A DNA stretch of 64,000 nt from Prevotella sp. (GCA_017623655.1 JAGAON010000005.1:1-64000), one strand, 5' to 3'. Positions 53,701-63,062 are shown, counted from the stretch's first letter. The notes: generated by a model not told the origin, from the sequence alone. Program-made: numbers and translations.

Positions 53701-56531
53701 TTACCTCCCTCCGTCCCGCTTGCGAAACGTATATTCGTCACCAGCCCCTCGGTCGACGAGCGCAGCACGCTCAGTTTCTCCGGGTCGGGGTCCCGGGCGA
53801 TGACGGTCTTGTCGGGATGCACCAGCGCCATGAGCAGTGCCTCCTCGCCGTAACCGCAGTTCTCCACCACAATCTCCCGCCCCGCGTAGTCACGATCCAC
53901 GGACGAGGAGAAGCAGTCGTTAGCCCTCAGGCTGCGCCCCACCGTGCGCTGTATGTGCAGCCCTTTGTACAGGTAACGCTCATAGACCAGCCCGGCATAT
54001 CCGCGGCTGTCGCACGCCTTGGGCATCATCCCGTCCCCGCCTCTGCCGCACAGCCTGCGCATCACGCCGCCTATCGTCAGCGGACGGAGGCGGTACTCGC
54101 CGTTCCTGCGGCGTGTGAGGAGGTTGAACACCAGCGGGGGCAGCAGCCATGCCATCAGCACCACGCTCGACATTCCTATTATCGTGACCTCGGCCAGCGA
54201 GTGCAGCGCGGGGTGACGGGCCGTTATCAGCGTGCCGATGCCTATGAACATTATCAGCGCCGAGAGCGTTATGCCGTGTTTGTATGACGCCAGCATGGGG
54301 CGGCGGTGGGCGTATTCGTACTGGCATCCCTCGGTCATGAAGATGGTGTAGTCGTCACCCTGTCCGAAGATGAATGTCGCCAGTATCACGTTCACTATGT
54401 TGAACTTCACGCCCAGCAGTGCCATTATGCCGAGAATCCATATCCAGCTCACCGCCATGGGCAGGAAGGCCAGCAGCGCCAGCTCCAGCCTGCCGAAGGA
54501 AAACCACAGGAAGAGGAAGACGATGAGCGAGCAGGCGAAGCCGATGTAGTTGAAGTTGTCGGACAATGACGAGGCCATGGCGCTGTTCATGCTCTCCACG
54601 GTGAAGCTGCCGGGCAGCTGTTGGCGCAACTGCTCCACGCTGCTGCCGTCGGCATACAGCTTGTCTATCACGGAGTAACGCCCCCCGGCCTTGTCTATGC
54701 TGATGTTCCCGGCCAGCAACCCGTCTGTCAGCAGGGCGAAATGGGCGGCCTCACGCGGTTGGTATGAGGCCGCGATGATGTCCCTGAACTCGTCGAACGC
54801 CCCGTCGGCAAAGCCGTTCCTTTCCGCCGCCGCGTCCAGCCCTTCGGTCAGCAGGCGGCCGTTGCGCCCGACAAAGTCGCGCCACATCGCCAGCCTGCGC
54901 CGCTGTTCGGCCACCGGACAGAGGAAGGGCGCCACGCCCTCATGCGTTATATGCCGCGGCATCAGCGCCGTCACGCTGTCTATCTCCCGCTGCCGAGCCA
55001 TGTTCTTTTCAAGGGCTTCGTCCATGGTCCGTGCCGATGACACGACGTACAGCGTCCTTACCCCCGATGCTGAGTCCGCCGCCGTCAGCCTCCGGAAGTA
55101 GTCCATCTCCTCCCGCTGGCTGTCGGTCATGTAGTTGAGGTTGGCCATGTTCGTGTCAAACTCCGTCTTTGTGGCCTGCCATGCGAACACCACGGTCAGC
55201 ACGGCCACCGTCCACACCAGCCACTTCTTGTTCTCCGGCCTGATGGCGGCGAGGCGTGTCAGCAGGCCGTTGTCCCGCCGTTCCGTAGCCACGGCCACGT
55301 GACGGGGCAGGAAGAACAGCACGAAGACGATGGTGCCCGCCAGCATCAGCGAGGCGAACAGCCCGAGGTCGCGCAGTGCCGTTGACCGTAGCGGCACGAG
55401 TGTGAGGAACGCTCCCACGGTGGTCACGTTGCCTATGAGCAGCGGGGCGGATATGTCCTTCATCGCCCGGCGGACGTTTGGTTCGTGGGACAGGTGCGCC
55501 ACGAGGTGCAGGGGGTAGTTCACGGCGATGCCGAGGATGATGCTTGACAGCCCGATGACGATGAGCGAGACGCTGTCGTGCAGCAGTGCCATGCCGGCAA
55601 GGGCGAAGAGCCAGCCCCAGCCTATGGTGAGGGCGATGAGGAGTATGTTCTTCACGGAGCGGAAAGAGCGGAAGAGCAGCGTCAGTATGAGTACCGCCGC
55701 AAGCCCGATGGCCAGTATGCTGTCACGCTTTATCTGCCCGGCGTTGCCCACGGCCACCTGCGGTCCTCCCGCGATGGTGGCCTTTATGTCGGCGTGATGC
55801 TGCTTCGCCACCTCGCCGAGAGCCTCTTCCAGCAGGCTGACCAGCCGTGCGTTCTTCTCCGTCTCGGCGTTGCCGAAGGGCGATGTCAGCGTCACCACGG
55901 CGCGCTTCATGTCGGGAGTGAAGATGTAACCGTCGTAAGTCTCGAACCTCGTGTCCTGCCTTTGCCGCTGCAGTCGCGCCACGACGGGCGTGAAAAGGTT
56001 GAGCGGGTCACGCCCGATATTGTCCGACAGCAGTCCGCCGCCGGGCAGCATCAGCGCCTCCCTGGCCTCCCTCAGCCGCCGGTCGGCGTAGTCTGCCGTG
56101 CCAAGCAGCGAGTCCATGCGTGCGTAATCGGCATCGGTCAGGAAGTAAGGTATGTTCCTATATACGAAGTCCTGCACCTCCCCGATGTCCTCCAAGTCTA
56201 TCTGCGCCGTCATGGAAGCCGTCCATCCTGCGGTGTCCCGCCTGCTTACCTCCTGTCGGAAGGCCTCCACCGCCTCCACGGTGCGGTCCGGGTCGCCGGG
56301 ATTGTTGAAGATAACGAACAGCCTTCCCGCGCCGGAGATGTCCTGATACACGGCGAGGTTCTCCCTGTCGGCGGTGCCGAGAGGCAGGAAGTCGGATATG
56401 TCCTCCTTGTATGTCAGGCGCATGGCGAGGGCGGCAAGCAGTGCGGTGAGGAGAAGGAAGCCCCATTCCCGCCACCTGCCCCGTCCGGAAAGGAGAGAGG
56501 CGTGTGTTGAAGTGTCGAGACTTTTCGGCAT
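53679..56531 (-). CDS. MMPL-family exporter with truncated methyltransferase-like tail
   Basis: A 950-residue inner-membrane transporter of the MMPL/RND-like type with two homologous halves (each a periplasmic domain plus about five or six helices). It starts at the ATG at 56531 (an upstream TTG adds seven residues). Residues about 840-950 add a region with a Rossmann-type opening (VENCGYGEEALLMAL, VIARDPD) like the SAM-binding motifs of methyltransferases fused to these exporters in lipid clusters. This tail stops after about 110 residues, just where a palindromic repeat begins, so it is incomplete. It likely exports the aryl-polyene-type lipid. Confidence 0.85.
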   Translation of the reverse strand: MPKSLDTSTHASLLSGRGRWREWGFLLLTALLAALAMRLTYKEDISDFLPLGTADRENLAVYQDISGAGRLFVIFNNPGDPDRTVEAVEAFRQEVSRRDTAGWTASMTAQIDLEDIGEVQDFVYRNIPYFLTDADYARMDSLLGTADYADRRLREAREALMLPGGGLLSDNIGRDPLNLFTPVVARLQRQRQDTRFETYDGYIFTPDMKRAVVTLTSPFGNAETEKNARLVSLLEEALGEVAKQHHADIKATIAGGPQVAVGNAGQIKRDSILAIGLAAVLILTLLFRSFRSVKNILLIALTIGWGWLFALAGMALLHDSVSLIVIGLSSIILGIAVNYPLHLVAHLSHEPNVRRAMKDISAPLLIGNVTTVGAFLTLVPLRSTALRDLGLFASLMLAGTIVFVLFFLPRHVAVATERRDNGLLTRLAAIRPENKKWLVWTVAVLTVVFAWQATKTEFDTNMANLNYMTDSQREEMDYFRRLTAADSASGVRTLYVVSSARTMDEALEKNMARQREIDSVTALMPRHITHEGVAPFLCPVAEQRRRLAMWRDFVGRNGRLLTEGLDAAAERNGFADGAFDEFRDIIAASYQPREAAHFALLTDGLLAGNISIDKAGGRYSVIDKLYADGSSVEQLRQQLPGSFTVESMNSAMASSLSDNFNYIGFACSLIVFLFLWFSFGRLELALLAFLPMAVSWIWILGIMALLGVKFNIVNVILATFIFGQGDDYTIFMTEGCQYEYAHRRPMLASYKHGITLSALIMFIGIGTLITARHPALHSLAEVTIIGMSSVVLMAWLLPPLVFNLLTRRRNGEYRLRPLTIGGVMRRLCGRGGDGMMPKACDSRGYAGLVYERYLYKGLHIQRTVGRSLRANDCFSSSVDRDYAGREIVVENCGYGEEALLMALVHPDKTVIARDPDPEKLSVLRSSTEGLVTNIRFASGTEGGKEEVTGS

Positions 56532-56562
56532 ATTGTTATCTCTTGTTTTCAAATATTACGTG

Positions 56563-57480
56563 TCATTTACCATGATGTTTCCCTGCCCATGTCAGGAACT
56601 CCTCCCTCCACCTGCGGCACTCCGCCGTCCCTTTGGTGTCAGACGCTCCGAAGCCGTGGCCGCCGGTGCGGTACTGTATGTAGCGGTGGGGGATGCCGTG
56701 GCGGGTCAGTGCCGAGTCGAGCAGCACGGAGTTGCGCCAGTCAACCACCGGGTCGTCCTTGCAGTTGACGAGGAAGACGGGCGGACAGTCGTGCGGAACG
56801 TGGTGCTCCAGAGACAGCGAGTCGCGCAGACTGCGGCGGTATTTGCGCAGCTCTCCCAGCAGTGCGCGCCGCGAACGCTTGTGGGTCTCTTTCCCGCTCA
56901 TCGTCACGACGGGGTATATGGGTGCCACGAAGTCGGGTCGCAGGGACTGTGTCACGCTGATGCCGAGCGGCGAGAGGAAGTCGGTGTGGAAGAACTCCGC
57001 CGCCGACATCACGAGGTGTCCTCCGGCGGAGAATCCCATCGCCCCCACGCTGTCAGGCCGTATGTTCCACCGCCGTGCGTTCTGCCTGACGGTGTGTATG
57101 GCCATCTGTATGTCCTGCATCGGCATGGGGTGCCGGCGTCCGGGCACTATGAGGCGCGAGTGCGTGACATACTGGAAGATGCCCTGCACGCGGTAGTTGA
57201 GCACGAAGGCCGCGATGCCGTTGCGCTGCAGCCACCTTGCCACCTCGCTGCCCTCCGTCTCGCGGTCGTGCCAGCAGTAGCTGCCGCCGGGGCATACTAT
57301 CACCGCCGGCGTGGCGTGCCCCCTGTCTTCGGGCAGGTAGGTGTCGAGTGTCACGCTCTTCGCCTTCACTCCCGTGCCCTCCCACAGCCGTATGCGCTGT
57401 TGGGCGTGGCAGGGGAGCATGGAGAAAAGCGTGAGTGCCGCAAGGAGTGCGGCCGGTATGTGGCGTAATGGGTGACGCAT
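56563..57480 (-). CDS. Secreted alpha/beta-hydrolase (esterase)
   Basis: A 305-residue enzyme starting at the ATG at 57480, which gives a proper signal peptide (about 1-27, ...AALTLFSMLPCHAQ). Features: oxyanion region VIVCPGGSYCWH, nucleophile motif GFSAGGH, Asp in NCKDDPVVDW and His in TGGHGFGAS near the C terminus, i.e. a complete Ser-Asp-His triad of the acetyl-xylan-esterase/BD-FAE type. Longer in-frame starts overlap the ATPase gene. The neighbours are the AAA ATPase upstream and the MMPL exporter 31 nt downstream. Confidence 0.85.
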   Translation of the reverse strand: MRHPLRHIPAALLAALTLFSMLPCHAQQRIRLWEGTGVKAKSVTLDTYLPEDRGHATPAVIVCPGGSYCWHDRETEGSEVARWLQRNGIAAFVLNYRVQGIFQYVTHSRLIVPGRRHPMPMQDIQMAIHTVRQNARRWNIRPDSVGAMGFSAGGHLVMSAAEFFHTDFLSPLGISVTQSLRPDFVAPIYPVVTMSGKETHKRSRRALLGELRKYRRSLRDSLSLEHHVPHDCPPVFLVNCKDDPVVDWRNSVLLDSALTRHGIPHRYIQYRTGGHGFGASDTKGTAECRRWREEFLTWAGKHHGK

Positions 57481-57515
57481 GATTCTCCGGACAGTCATTG
57501 TTTCAAGTCCCGTCA

Positions 57516-58655
57516 TTAGTATTCCGTTGCAAGCCATTCCGAGAAAAAGCGGTCGTAGATGCGGTAAGTGTCGTCCGTCTTGGTTATGATGTCCGAGGCG
57601 AGGAGTCCTTTTGCCGCCGCCTGCACGGAACTTGCCGAGGGCAGGTTGTGGCGTGTGATAAAGCCGGTGCCTGTTATTCCCGTCGCCGTCCTGTCGCGCG
57701 CTATCGCCTGTAAGAGCATTTTCTGCCTTGGCGGCATCTGCGACAGGATGTCCTTGTAGGTATGTTCCTGCGAGCGTATCACGTTATGCCTCGCTTCGGG
57801 CAGTATGTTCATCGTGCATCTGTGCCCCTCGGGCGTGATGGCAAACAGTTCGTTCATCATCATCTGCACAAACCATGTGCATCCGTCATAACTGCGGTAC
57901 ACCGCTTCCACGCAGTCCTTGTCGATGTGCCTGCCCCTGCTTTCGAACATCCTCACGGCAAAATCGTGGTATGCCGCAAAGGGGATAGGGTCCAGCCCCA
58001 TCATGATAGAACTCTGATAGAAAGGCTTTGACGGCGAATTGAACATATTTGCCATGACGTGTCTTTTGCTGCCGGCGAAGATAAAGGATATGTTTGCGCT
58101 TTGCTGTATCAGCGTGCGCAGCAGTGCTTCGGTGTTCCTCTCGCTGTAATTGCCTATCTGCTGGAACTCGTCAATGGCCACCAGACAAGGCTTGTCCGCC
58201 TGTTCCATATACCGGAAAATCTCGTCCAGCGTGGCTTGCGGGGTCTTTATGTCGCCTAATCCGATGTCGAATCCCGGTTCGCCGGTCATAGGGTCGAGCC
58301 TAAACCCCATGCGTAGCGAGCTGACCACGTTGAAGAACCGCTGTTTCCACATCTCCGACCTTGGCGCGACTCTTTCATATACGGCCTTTCCCAGCCGGTA
58401 AACAAATTCTGCCAGTGACGTGGTGGCGTATATATCCACGAATATGGTGATGTATCTCCCGGCCACGTCGGGCTGCCTCATGCAGTGGTGTATCAGCTCC
58501 GTCTTTCCCATTCTCCTTGGAGAGATGAGCGCCACGTTGCGGCCGTTGTCTATTTGCTTTATCAGAAAAGCAGTCTCCTCCGTCCGGTCACAGAAGTATT
58601 CGTCGGAGACGTATCTGCCGATGACAAAAGGATTGGTTATCACGTATTTTGCCAT
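57516..58655 (-). CDS. AAA ATPase (archaeal-type, STAND-like)
   Basis: A 379-residue ATP-binding protein. Walker A is SPRRMGKTEL (about 45-54) and Walker B CLVAIDEFQQI, followed by FIFAGSKRHVM (sensor-1-like). The C-terminal part is a winged-helix-like domain. It belongs to the family of AAA ATPases common in Bacteroidetes and archaea (Pfam ATPase_2 type). Function is unknown, sometimes linked to phage or stress systems. It has its own promoter (58675-58682), so it is probably not part of the lipid pathway although it sits within the cluster. Confidence 0.82.
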   Translation of the reverse strand: MAKYVITNPFVIGRYVSDEYFCDRTEETAFLIKQIDNGRNVALISPRRMGKTELIHHCMRQPDVAGRYITIFVDIYATTSLAEFVYRLGKAVYERVAPRSEMWKQRFFNVVSSLRMGFRLDPMTGEPGFDIGLGDIKTPQATLDEIFRYMEQADKPCLVAIDEFQQIGNYSERNTEALLRTLIQQSANISFIFAGSKRHVMANMFNSPSKPFYQSSIMMGLDPIPFAAYHDFAVRMFESRGRHIDKDCVEAVYRSYDGCTWFVQMMMNELFAITPEGHRCTMNILPEARHNVIRSQEHTYKDILSQMPPRQKMLLQAIARDRTATGITGTGFITRHNLPSASSVQAAAKGLLASDIITKTDDTYRIYDRFFSEWLATEY

Positions 58656-58674
58656 AATATTCCTTGTTTTATTG

Positions 58675-58682
58675 CAAAGATA
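58675..58682 (-). promoter_or_regulatory. -7 box for the AAA ATPase gene
   Basis: TATCTTTG on the minus strand (58682-58675) lies 19 nt before the start codon at 58655. The -33 box is weak (TGGC). Confidence 0.6.
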
Positions 58683-58744
58683 ATAATTATACGGATAATA
58701 ATGCCATTCTCTCCCTTTTTCTTGTGATTAATTAACAGTTTTGC

Positions 58745-58935
58745 GGTGTGTTTCGGACGCACCAAGGTACGTCCCTACAAGATGCGGCCGTTACAGGCAT
58801 CATGTCACGCAGGTCACGATACGTTTTCCCACTGATAACCAATGCGTTGCAAAAGGGTGCCGATTGTCATGCGAACAGCACCCTTTTACATAGTGATCTG
58901 CATCCGTTTACGTGACGGTTTGCGCCTTTTTTGTC
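58745..58935. repeat. Repeat-rich intergenic region
   Basis: CGGACGCACCAAGGTACGTC (58748 on) is half of the hairpin seen at 53571 and 61592. From about 58830 the sequence GGTGCCGATTGTCATG with flanking AAAGGG/CCCTTT resembles 38190-38260 and part of 13540-13600. No gene is supported in the 330-bp gap. Confidence 0.55.
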
Positions 58936-58989
58936 TGGTAAGCCTTTTGGCCTGCGTGGCCGGTGCGGCGTTGTCTCACCGCATCCGTG

Positions 58990-59607
58990 TTATCTGATGA
59001 AGTGCATCGGCGTCCATTCCTCCTTCTCCGGCAGGCCGTACCGCTGTTTGCCGAGGGCGATGCTTTTCACGAGGAAGGCCATGTTGCGCCCGAGGGTGCG
59101 CATGGTCTGCAAGCCCTCCACGTCCTGTGCCGCCTCGCCGGGAAGACGTCCGTGGACGGAGTTCCAGTACTGTGACGATGCCACGGGCATTCCGCAGATG
59201 GTGAAATATTTGTTGAGCACGTCGAAGGTGGTGCCGGCACCGCCACGGCGGCATACGGCTACCGCCGCGCCGACCTTCATGGTCTTGTCGAAGGGGGTGG
59301 AGTAGAACAGGCGGTCGAGGAACGACAGCATGGTGCCGGCCGGCGAGGCGTAATATACCGGCGAGCCGATGACCAGTCCGTCGGCCTCCGCGAACTTCGG
59401 CGCCACTTCGTTTACGATGTCGCTGAAGACGCACTTGCCCGTCTCCTTGCACTTTCCGCAGGCTATGCAGCCGTGTATGTCCTTGTGTCCCACGTGTACG
59501 GTCTCGGTCTCTATGCCTTCCGCCTCCAGTGTCTTCCGCACCTCGTCAAGCGCGACGGCGGTGTTGCCCTCTTTCCTTGGGCTGCCGTTGATGATGAGTA
59601 CTTTCAT
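58990..59607 (-). CDS. Flavodoxin-like NADPH-dependent FMN reductase
   Basis: A 205-residue flavodoxin-fold protein. The FMN-binding loop is GSPRKEGNT (8-16) and the second loop GSPVYYASPAGTM. A C-x2-C-x4-C motif (CIACGKCKETGKC, Cys at about 47-58) is typical of iron-sulfur flavoprotein relatives. It probably reduces flavins or quinones with NAD(P)H, or acts as an Isf-type flavoprotein. Its relation to the lipid cluster is unclear. No close promoter was recognised. Confidence 0.82.
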   Translation of the reverse strand: MKVLIINGSPRKEGNTAVALDEVRKTLEAEGIETETVHVGHKDIHGCIACGKCKETGKCVFSDIVNEVAPKFAEADGLVIGSPVYYASPAGTMLSFLDRLFYSTPFDKTMKVGAAVAVCRRGGAGTTFDVLNKYFTICGMPVASSQYWNSVHGRLPGEAAQDVEGLQTMRTLGRNMAFLVKSIALGKQRYGLPEKEEWTPMHFIR

Positions 59608-59682
59608 AGTCTATTGTCGTGTTTTGGTTGGTTCGTTATGGCGATGTCAAATGTTTGCGGGTCAATTATAAATTATAAATTG

Positions 59683-61194
59683 TTAATTATAAATTCTCCC
59701 GCATTCCTCATCCACTCTCCTTATATAGTATCTCCGCATCCATTTCCTTACGTCCTTCACCTCTCCCATCGCCAGACATTCCTGCGGTGTGATGCGGCGG
59801 TCTATCGTCATGCGGAAGAATCCGCGGCGCAGGTGGCGTGCGTCCCTTGGCAATACCATCGCGGGTCCGTGCTCCACGACGGGCAGTATGTCGAGGTCCA
59901 GCTCGCGGGCTATCCAGAATGCGCCCTGATAGAACGGCAGCACGCTGCCGTCGGGGGAGCGTGTGCCCTCCGGATATATCATGATGCTGTACCCGCGGCT
60001 GACGAGGGAGCGCAGCTTGGGCATCAGCTTGTCCGTGCCCATGGACACGGAGTGGAACTCGGCGTGGCGCAGGGTGAGGCCGAAGAAGGGGTTGTTATAG
60101 ACCCAGTCCTTGGTGAGTATCACGATGCGCGGCGACAGTGCCAGCATGGCCATGATGTCGAGCGACGACTGGTGGTTGCAGATTATCATGGCAGGTTTTT
60201 CGAATGTCTCGCCGCGGGGGTTGCGTATGGTGTATCTTACGCCGGGTATGCCGTGGCGTATCATGGTGAAACGGCTGACGAGGTATAGCAGGCGGTGCAG
60301 CTTCCATGTGCGGCGGTCGCCGGACCTGTGCCTTTTCATCACGGCGCAGGTGGCGGGCAGCAGCACGAAGAGGCAGGTGGCGAGGAAGAACAGCAGCGCG
60401 TAGGCGGTGCGTAGTGCGGTCAGTGCGCCGCGCAGCAGCGCAAGGGGCAGGGCGTAACAGACGGCCAGCAGGCAGAGGACGGTGTTGAGGATGGAGATGC
60501 GCATGAAGTCATAGCCCGGCCGGAAGTGCGACACCCGCTCCTCCTTGGGCGGATAATACACGCTGACGGGTGTCTGCACGATGCGCACGCCGTGCCATGC
60601 GGCGAAGACGAGCAGTTCCAGTTCGGCCTCATAGCGTGAGGTCAGCAGGCTGAGGCCGTGCAGCTTGCGCAGAGGGTAGAGGCGGAACCCGCTCTGGGTG
60701 TCACGCAAGCGGCGCAGCGTCTGAACGCAGAACCAGAAGTTGCTGAATGCGTTGGCAAACCTGCTGCCTCCCGACCGCTCCATGCTGTCGAGGTCTTTGC
60801 GCTCGCCCACGATGATGGCTCCGGCGTTGCTGACGTTGGCCCGCAGCATCAGCGGTATGTCTTCGGGAAAGTGCTGGCCGTCGGCGTCGATGGTGACGGC
60901 GTATGCGAAGCCCATGGCCATGGCCTTGCGGAACCCCTGCCGCAAGGCGTTGCCCTTGCCGCTGTTGCGGGGCAGCGTGACGACCGTTATGCCCTCTATG
61001 GCGGAGAGGATGCCCTCGGTGCCGTCGGTGCATCCGTCGTTGACCACGATCACGTCGTGGCACTGCGCCTTGCACCGCTCTATCACATCGCGTATGGTGC
61101 CCGCGTTGTTGTATGTGGGCACTATGACGCAGATGCCGCGGCGGCGCATACGGCTGCGTTGGTCGTAGGTTATGTCTTTTTCAGCGTCTTGCAT
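59683..61194 (-). CDS. GT2 glycosyltransferase fused to PlsC-type acyltransferase
   Basis: A 503-residue bifunctional protein. The N-terminal GT-A domain (about 20-225) has VNDGCTDGT and the DxD-type DADGQH (103-108). Two membrane helices (about 235-285) link it to a PlsC/LPLAT acyltransferase domain with HQSSLD (341-346) and YPEGTRS (407-413). This combination is a hallmark of aryl-polyene/flexirubin gene clusters, where it likely adds sugar and acyl chains to the lipid anchor. It overlaps the dehydratase gene by 25 nt. Confidence 0.9.
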   Translation of the reverse strand: MQDAEKDITYDQRSRMRRRGICVIVPTYNNAGTIRDVIERCKAQCHDVIVVNDGCTDGTEGILSAIEGITVVTLPRNSGKGNALRQGFRKAMAMGFAYAVTIDADGQHFPEDIPLMLRANVSNAGAIIVGERKDLDSMERSGGSRFANAFSNFWFCVQTLRRLRDTQSGFRLYPLRKLHGLSLLTSRYEAELELLVFAAWHGVRIVQTPVSVYYPPKEERVSHFRPGYDFMRISILNTVLCLLAVCYALPLALLRGALTALRTAYALLFFLATCLFVLLPATCAVMKRHRSGDRRTWKLHRLLYLVSRFTMIRHGIPGVRYTIRNPRGETFEKPAMIICNHQSSLDIMAMLALSPRIVILTKDWVYNNPFFGLTLRHAEFHSVSMGTDKLMPKLRSLVSRGYSIMIYPEGTRSPDGSVLPFYQGAFWIARELDLDILPVVEHGPAMVLPRDARHLRRGFFRMTIDRRITPQECLAMGEVKDVRKWMRRYYIRRVDEECGRIYN

Positions 61195-61565
61195 GTCAGT
61201 GACATCTTTGCGTTTATGTTGTCATGGCTTCTTACCGTCACCCGGAAGGCCACCGTGTCGCCGTCGGTGGTGACGTGTGACAGGACGTACTCCACCTCCT
61301 CCGTGGTGTCGGGGGATACGGGCGACAGGAACTTCGCGCTCCTTATTGCCGTCAGTTGCAGCCTGCGTCCGGTCGCCTTTTCGGCCAACCGCTCCGCTAT
61401 CTGCACCATGCACGAGCCCGGCATGACGGGGTGTCCGGGGAAATGCGCCGCGAATATCCCGGCAAGCAGCTCTCCCGGCAGTCCCTCCGCCGTCCCGTTC
61501 CGGGTTGTGGAGGAGGTCAGTGACAGCGGGAACACATATTCGTTATCTGTCGTGTGTGAAGGCAT
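61170..61565 (-). CDS. 3-hydroxyacyl-ACP dehydratase (hot-dog fold)
   Basis: A 131-residue FabZ/FabA-like protein. The signature HFPGHPVMPGSCMVQI holds the catalytic His45 and the long helix. It likely dehydrates beta-hydroxyacyl-ACP intermediates in polyene chain building. It is immediately upstream of the GT2-acyltransferase with a 25-nt overlap, so the genes are translationally coupled. Confidence 0.85.
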   Translation of the reverse strand: MPSHTTDNEYVFPLSLTSSTTRNGTAEGLPGELLAGIFAAHFPGHPVMPGSCMVQIAERLAEKATGRRLQLTAIRSAKFLSPVSPDTTEEVEYVLSHVTTDGDTVAFRVTVRSHDNINAKMSLTCKTLKKT

Positions 61566-61591
61566 GGTTTCGGTTGTTGGTGTTCATCCTT

Positions 61592-61670
61592 GTAGGGACG
61601 CACCTTGGTGCGTCCGTTTTCGCATGATTGTCTGTTGCCGGACGCACCAAGGTGCGTCCCTACATCGCGG
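61592..61670. repeat. GACGCACC hairpin repeat
   Basis: GTAGGGACGCACCTTGGTGC and its complement flank an AT-rich loop of about 30 nt upstream of the dehydratase gene. The same arms occur at 53571-53640 and, in part, at 58748. Confidence 0.75.
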
Positions 61671-61683
61671 TTGTTGCGTCCGT

Positions 61684-62079
61684 TTATGGGGAGGGTTTAT
61701 GACCGTTTTGTTTCTCTTCGTCACCATTCTCCGCCCTCCCCCCGGGGAGGGAAGGGGAGGGGGCTACTATTTTTCGCAGTTCCTTCCTTATCCTTTTCCT
61801 TATATACCACTTGTCGAGCGGTGCGGTGACGCTCACCAGCCGCAGTTTCTTCGTCTTGGGGGAGTAGGTGAAATCCACGTATGACACGCCGAACTCGTTT
61901 ACTATGCTGGCCTTTATCAGCCCCTCCTCCATCAGCATCAGGCAGACGCCGGTGAGCCTTGCGCGGCCGAGGTTCAGCTCAACGTTGTGCCGGGTGCGCT
62001 CACCTTCCGCCTCGGGCAGCCGCCGGGCGGCAGCCGTGAGGGTGAGAAACAGCAGCAGGGTGAGGATGGTGTGGCGCAT
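61684..62079 (-). CDS. Small secreted protein of unknown function
   Basis: A 131-residue protein with a signal peptide (about 1-19, MRHTILTLLLFLTLTAAA), starting at the ATG at 62079 (an earlier GTG adds two residues). The body contains ELNLGRARLTGVCLMLMEEG and a YSPKTKKLRLVSVTAPL block; no family was recognised, though its place between LolA-like and dehydratase genes fits the small periplasmic proteins in aryl-polyene clusters. The C-terminal ~25 residues (from about APSPSLPGGR) are encoded by palindromic repeat sequence at 61722-61770 and are probably not conserved. Confidence 0.65.
   Translation of the reverse strand: MRHTILTLLLFLTLTAAARRLPEAEGERTRHNVELNLGRARLTGVCLMLMEEGLIKASIVNEFGVSYVDFTYSPKTKKLRLVSVTAPLDKWYIRKRIRKELRKIVAPSPSLPGGRAENGDEEKQNGHKPSP
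61722..61770. repeat. Half copy of family 3 palindromic element
   Basis: CGCCCTCCCCCCGGGGAGGG with GGAAGGGGAGGGGGC lies inside the 3' coding part of the small secreted protein gene. It is a fragment of the elements at 5816, 8008 and 63063. Confidence 0.7.
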
Positions 62080-62088
62080 AGGCACAGG

Positions 62089-62709
62089 TTATTTGACGGC
62101 GAACTCCGCCGCGTTTATGGCGGTGTTGGCCTTTGCGTTCTTCAATACTATCTCCGTCCGGTCGCCGTTCTTCTCGTACATCGTGACCTTTGTGACCATC
62201 GATGTGCGGCTGTCGAACGTCAGCACGATGCGTGTGAACACCGCCTTCAGCTCCTTCTTCTGCGGTATGAGCGTGGCGGTGCAGGTGTTCCGCGCCGTTG
62301 TCATGCTCACCTTGAAGCTCTTTTTGTCGGTGAGGCAGTCGCCGACCACGCTGCTCATCATGATGCGGGCAATCTCCCGGAACATCTTGTTGCGGTTCAC
62401 GTCCACCACGTCGCTGCGGTTTCCCTTCTTCATCAGCACGCTGTTGCCGTTGAGGATGAAGGTATAGGCGTAGGGCGAGGTGTATTCCCACCGCAGCTTG
62501 TCGCTCTGCCGGTAGCGCATCCTGCCCGTGGAGACCATCTTCTCGCCGAGCATCTTGAGGTGTTTTGTCTGCACAAAGTCAGCCTGCATCGACTTCATGG
62601 CCGCCGCCGAGCGGCTTATCCGCTCTATGGCCTGCCGTTCCTGCGCCGTCTGTGCCGTGCCGGTTATGGCGGCAAGGCATATCAGCAGTATGTAAATGTA
62701 TCGTTTCAT
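62089..62709 (-). CDS. LolA-like outer-membrane lipoprotein carrier
   Basis: A 206-residue periplasmic protein with a signal peptide (about 1-21, starting at the ATG at 62709) and the LolA fold pattern: KSMQADFVQTKHLKMLGEKM, then GRMRYRQSDKLRWEYTSPY, followed by the long beta sheet. LolA-like proteins in these clusters are thought to ferry the lipid across the periplasm, in place of ordinary lipoproteins. The ATG overlaps the stop of the SMR-like gene (ATGA), so the two are coupled. Confidence 0.87.
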   Translation of the reverse strand: MKRYIYILLICLAAITGTAQTAQERQAIERISRSAAAMKSMQADFVQTKHLKMLGEKMVSTGRMRYRQSDKLRWEYTSPYAYTFILNGNSVLMKKGNRSDVVDVNRNKMFREIARIMMSSVVGDCLTDKKSFKVSMTTARNTCTATLIPQKKELKAVFTRIVLTFDSRTSMVTKVTMYEKNGDRTEIVLKNAKANTAINAAEFAVK

Positions 62710-63053
62710 CTTGCTATCATTACGCATCCTGTCATTATGAGCAGCACCCCGAGCCACTTCGTCCAGTCAACCGTCTCATGGAAGAAAACCATTGCGGCCG
62801 CCATGCCGAAGACGTAGCTGAGCGACCCCAGCGGGTATGCCGCGCTGAGGGGGAAGTGCCTTATGATATACATCCACAGCAGTCCCGCCGCCGCGAAGCA
62901 CAGTCCGCACAGCGCGAACCATCCGTTGAGCAGCACGCTGCGCCAGAATGCGGCCGTCCAGCCGAACGGTTCCATGCGCACGAGAGCCGTTTTCAGCAGC
63001 ACCTGACCCATGGCCAGCAGCAGGCTTTGGAGTAGTGAGAGGGGGAGAAGCAT
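62706..63053 (-). CDS. Small EmrE/EamA-like membrane protein
   Basis: A 115-residue protein with four membrane helices, the size and layout of SMR/EmrE-type or single-unit EamA transporters. It contains PLSAAYPLGSLSYVFGM, which matches the signature after helix 2-3 in such proteins. In lipid-biosynthesis clusters, it may flip a small lipid or polyprenyl-linked intermediate (inference). It overlaps the LolA-like gene by 4 nt and is separated from the ketosynthase gene by a palindromic element. Confidence 0.75.
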   Translation of the reverse strand: MLLPLSLLQSLLLAMGQVLLKTALVRMEPFGWTAAFWRSVLLNGWFALCGLCFAAAGLLWMYIIRHFPLSAAYPLGSLSYVFGMAAAMVFFHETVDWTKWLGVLLIMTGCVMIAR

Positions 63054-63062
63054 AATAATGAC

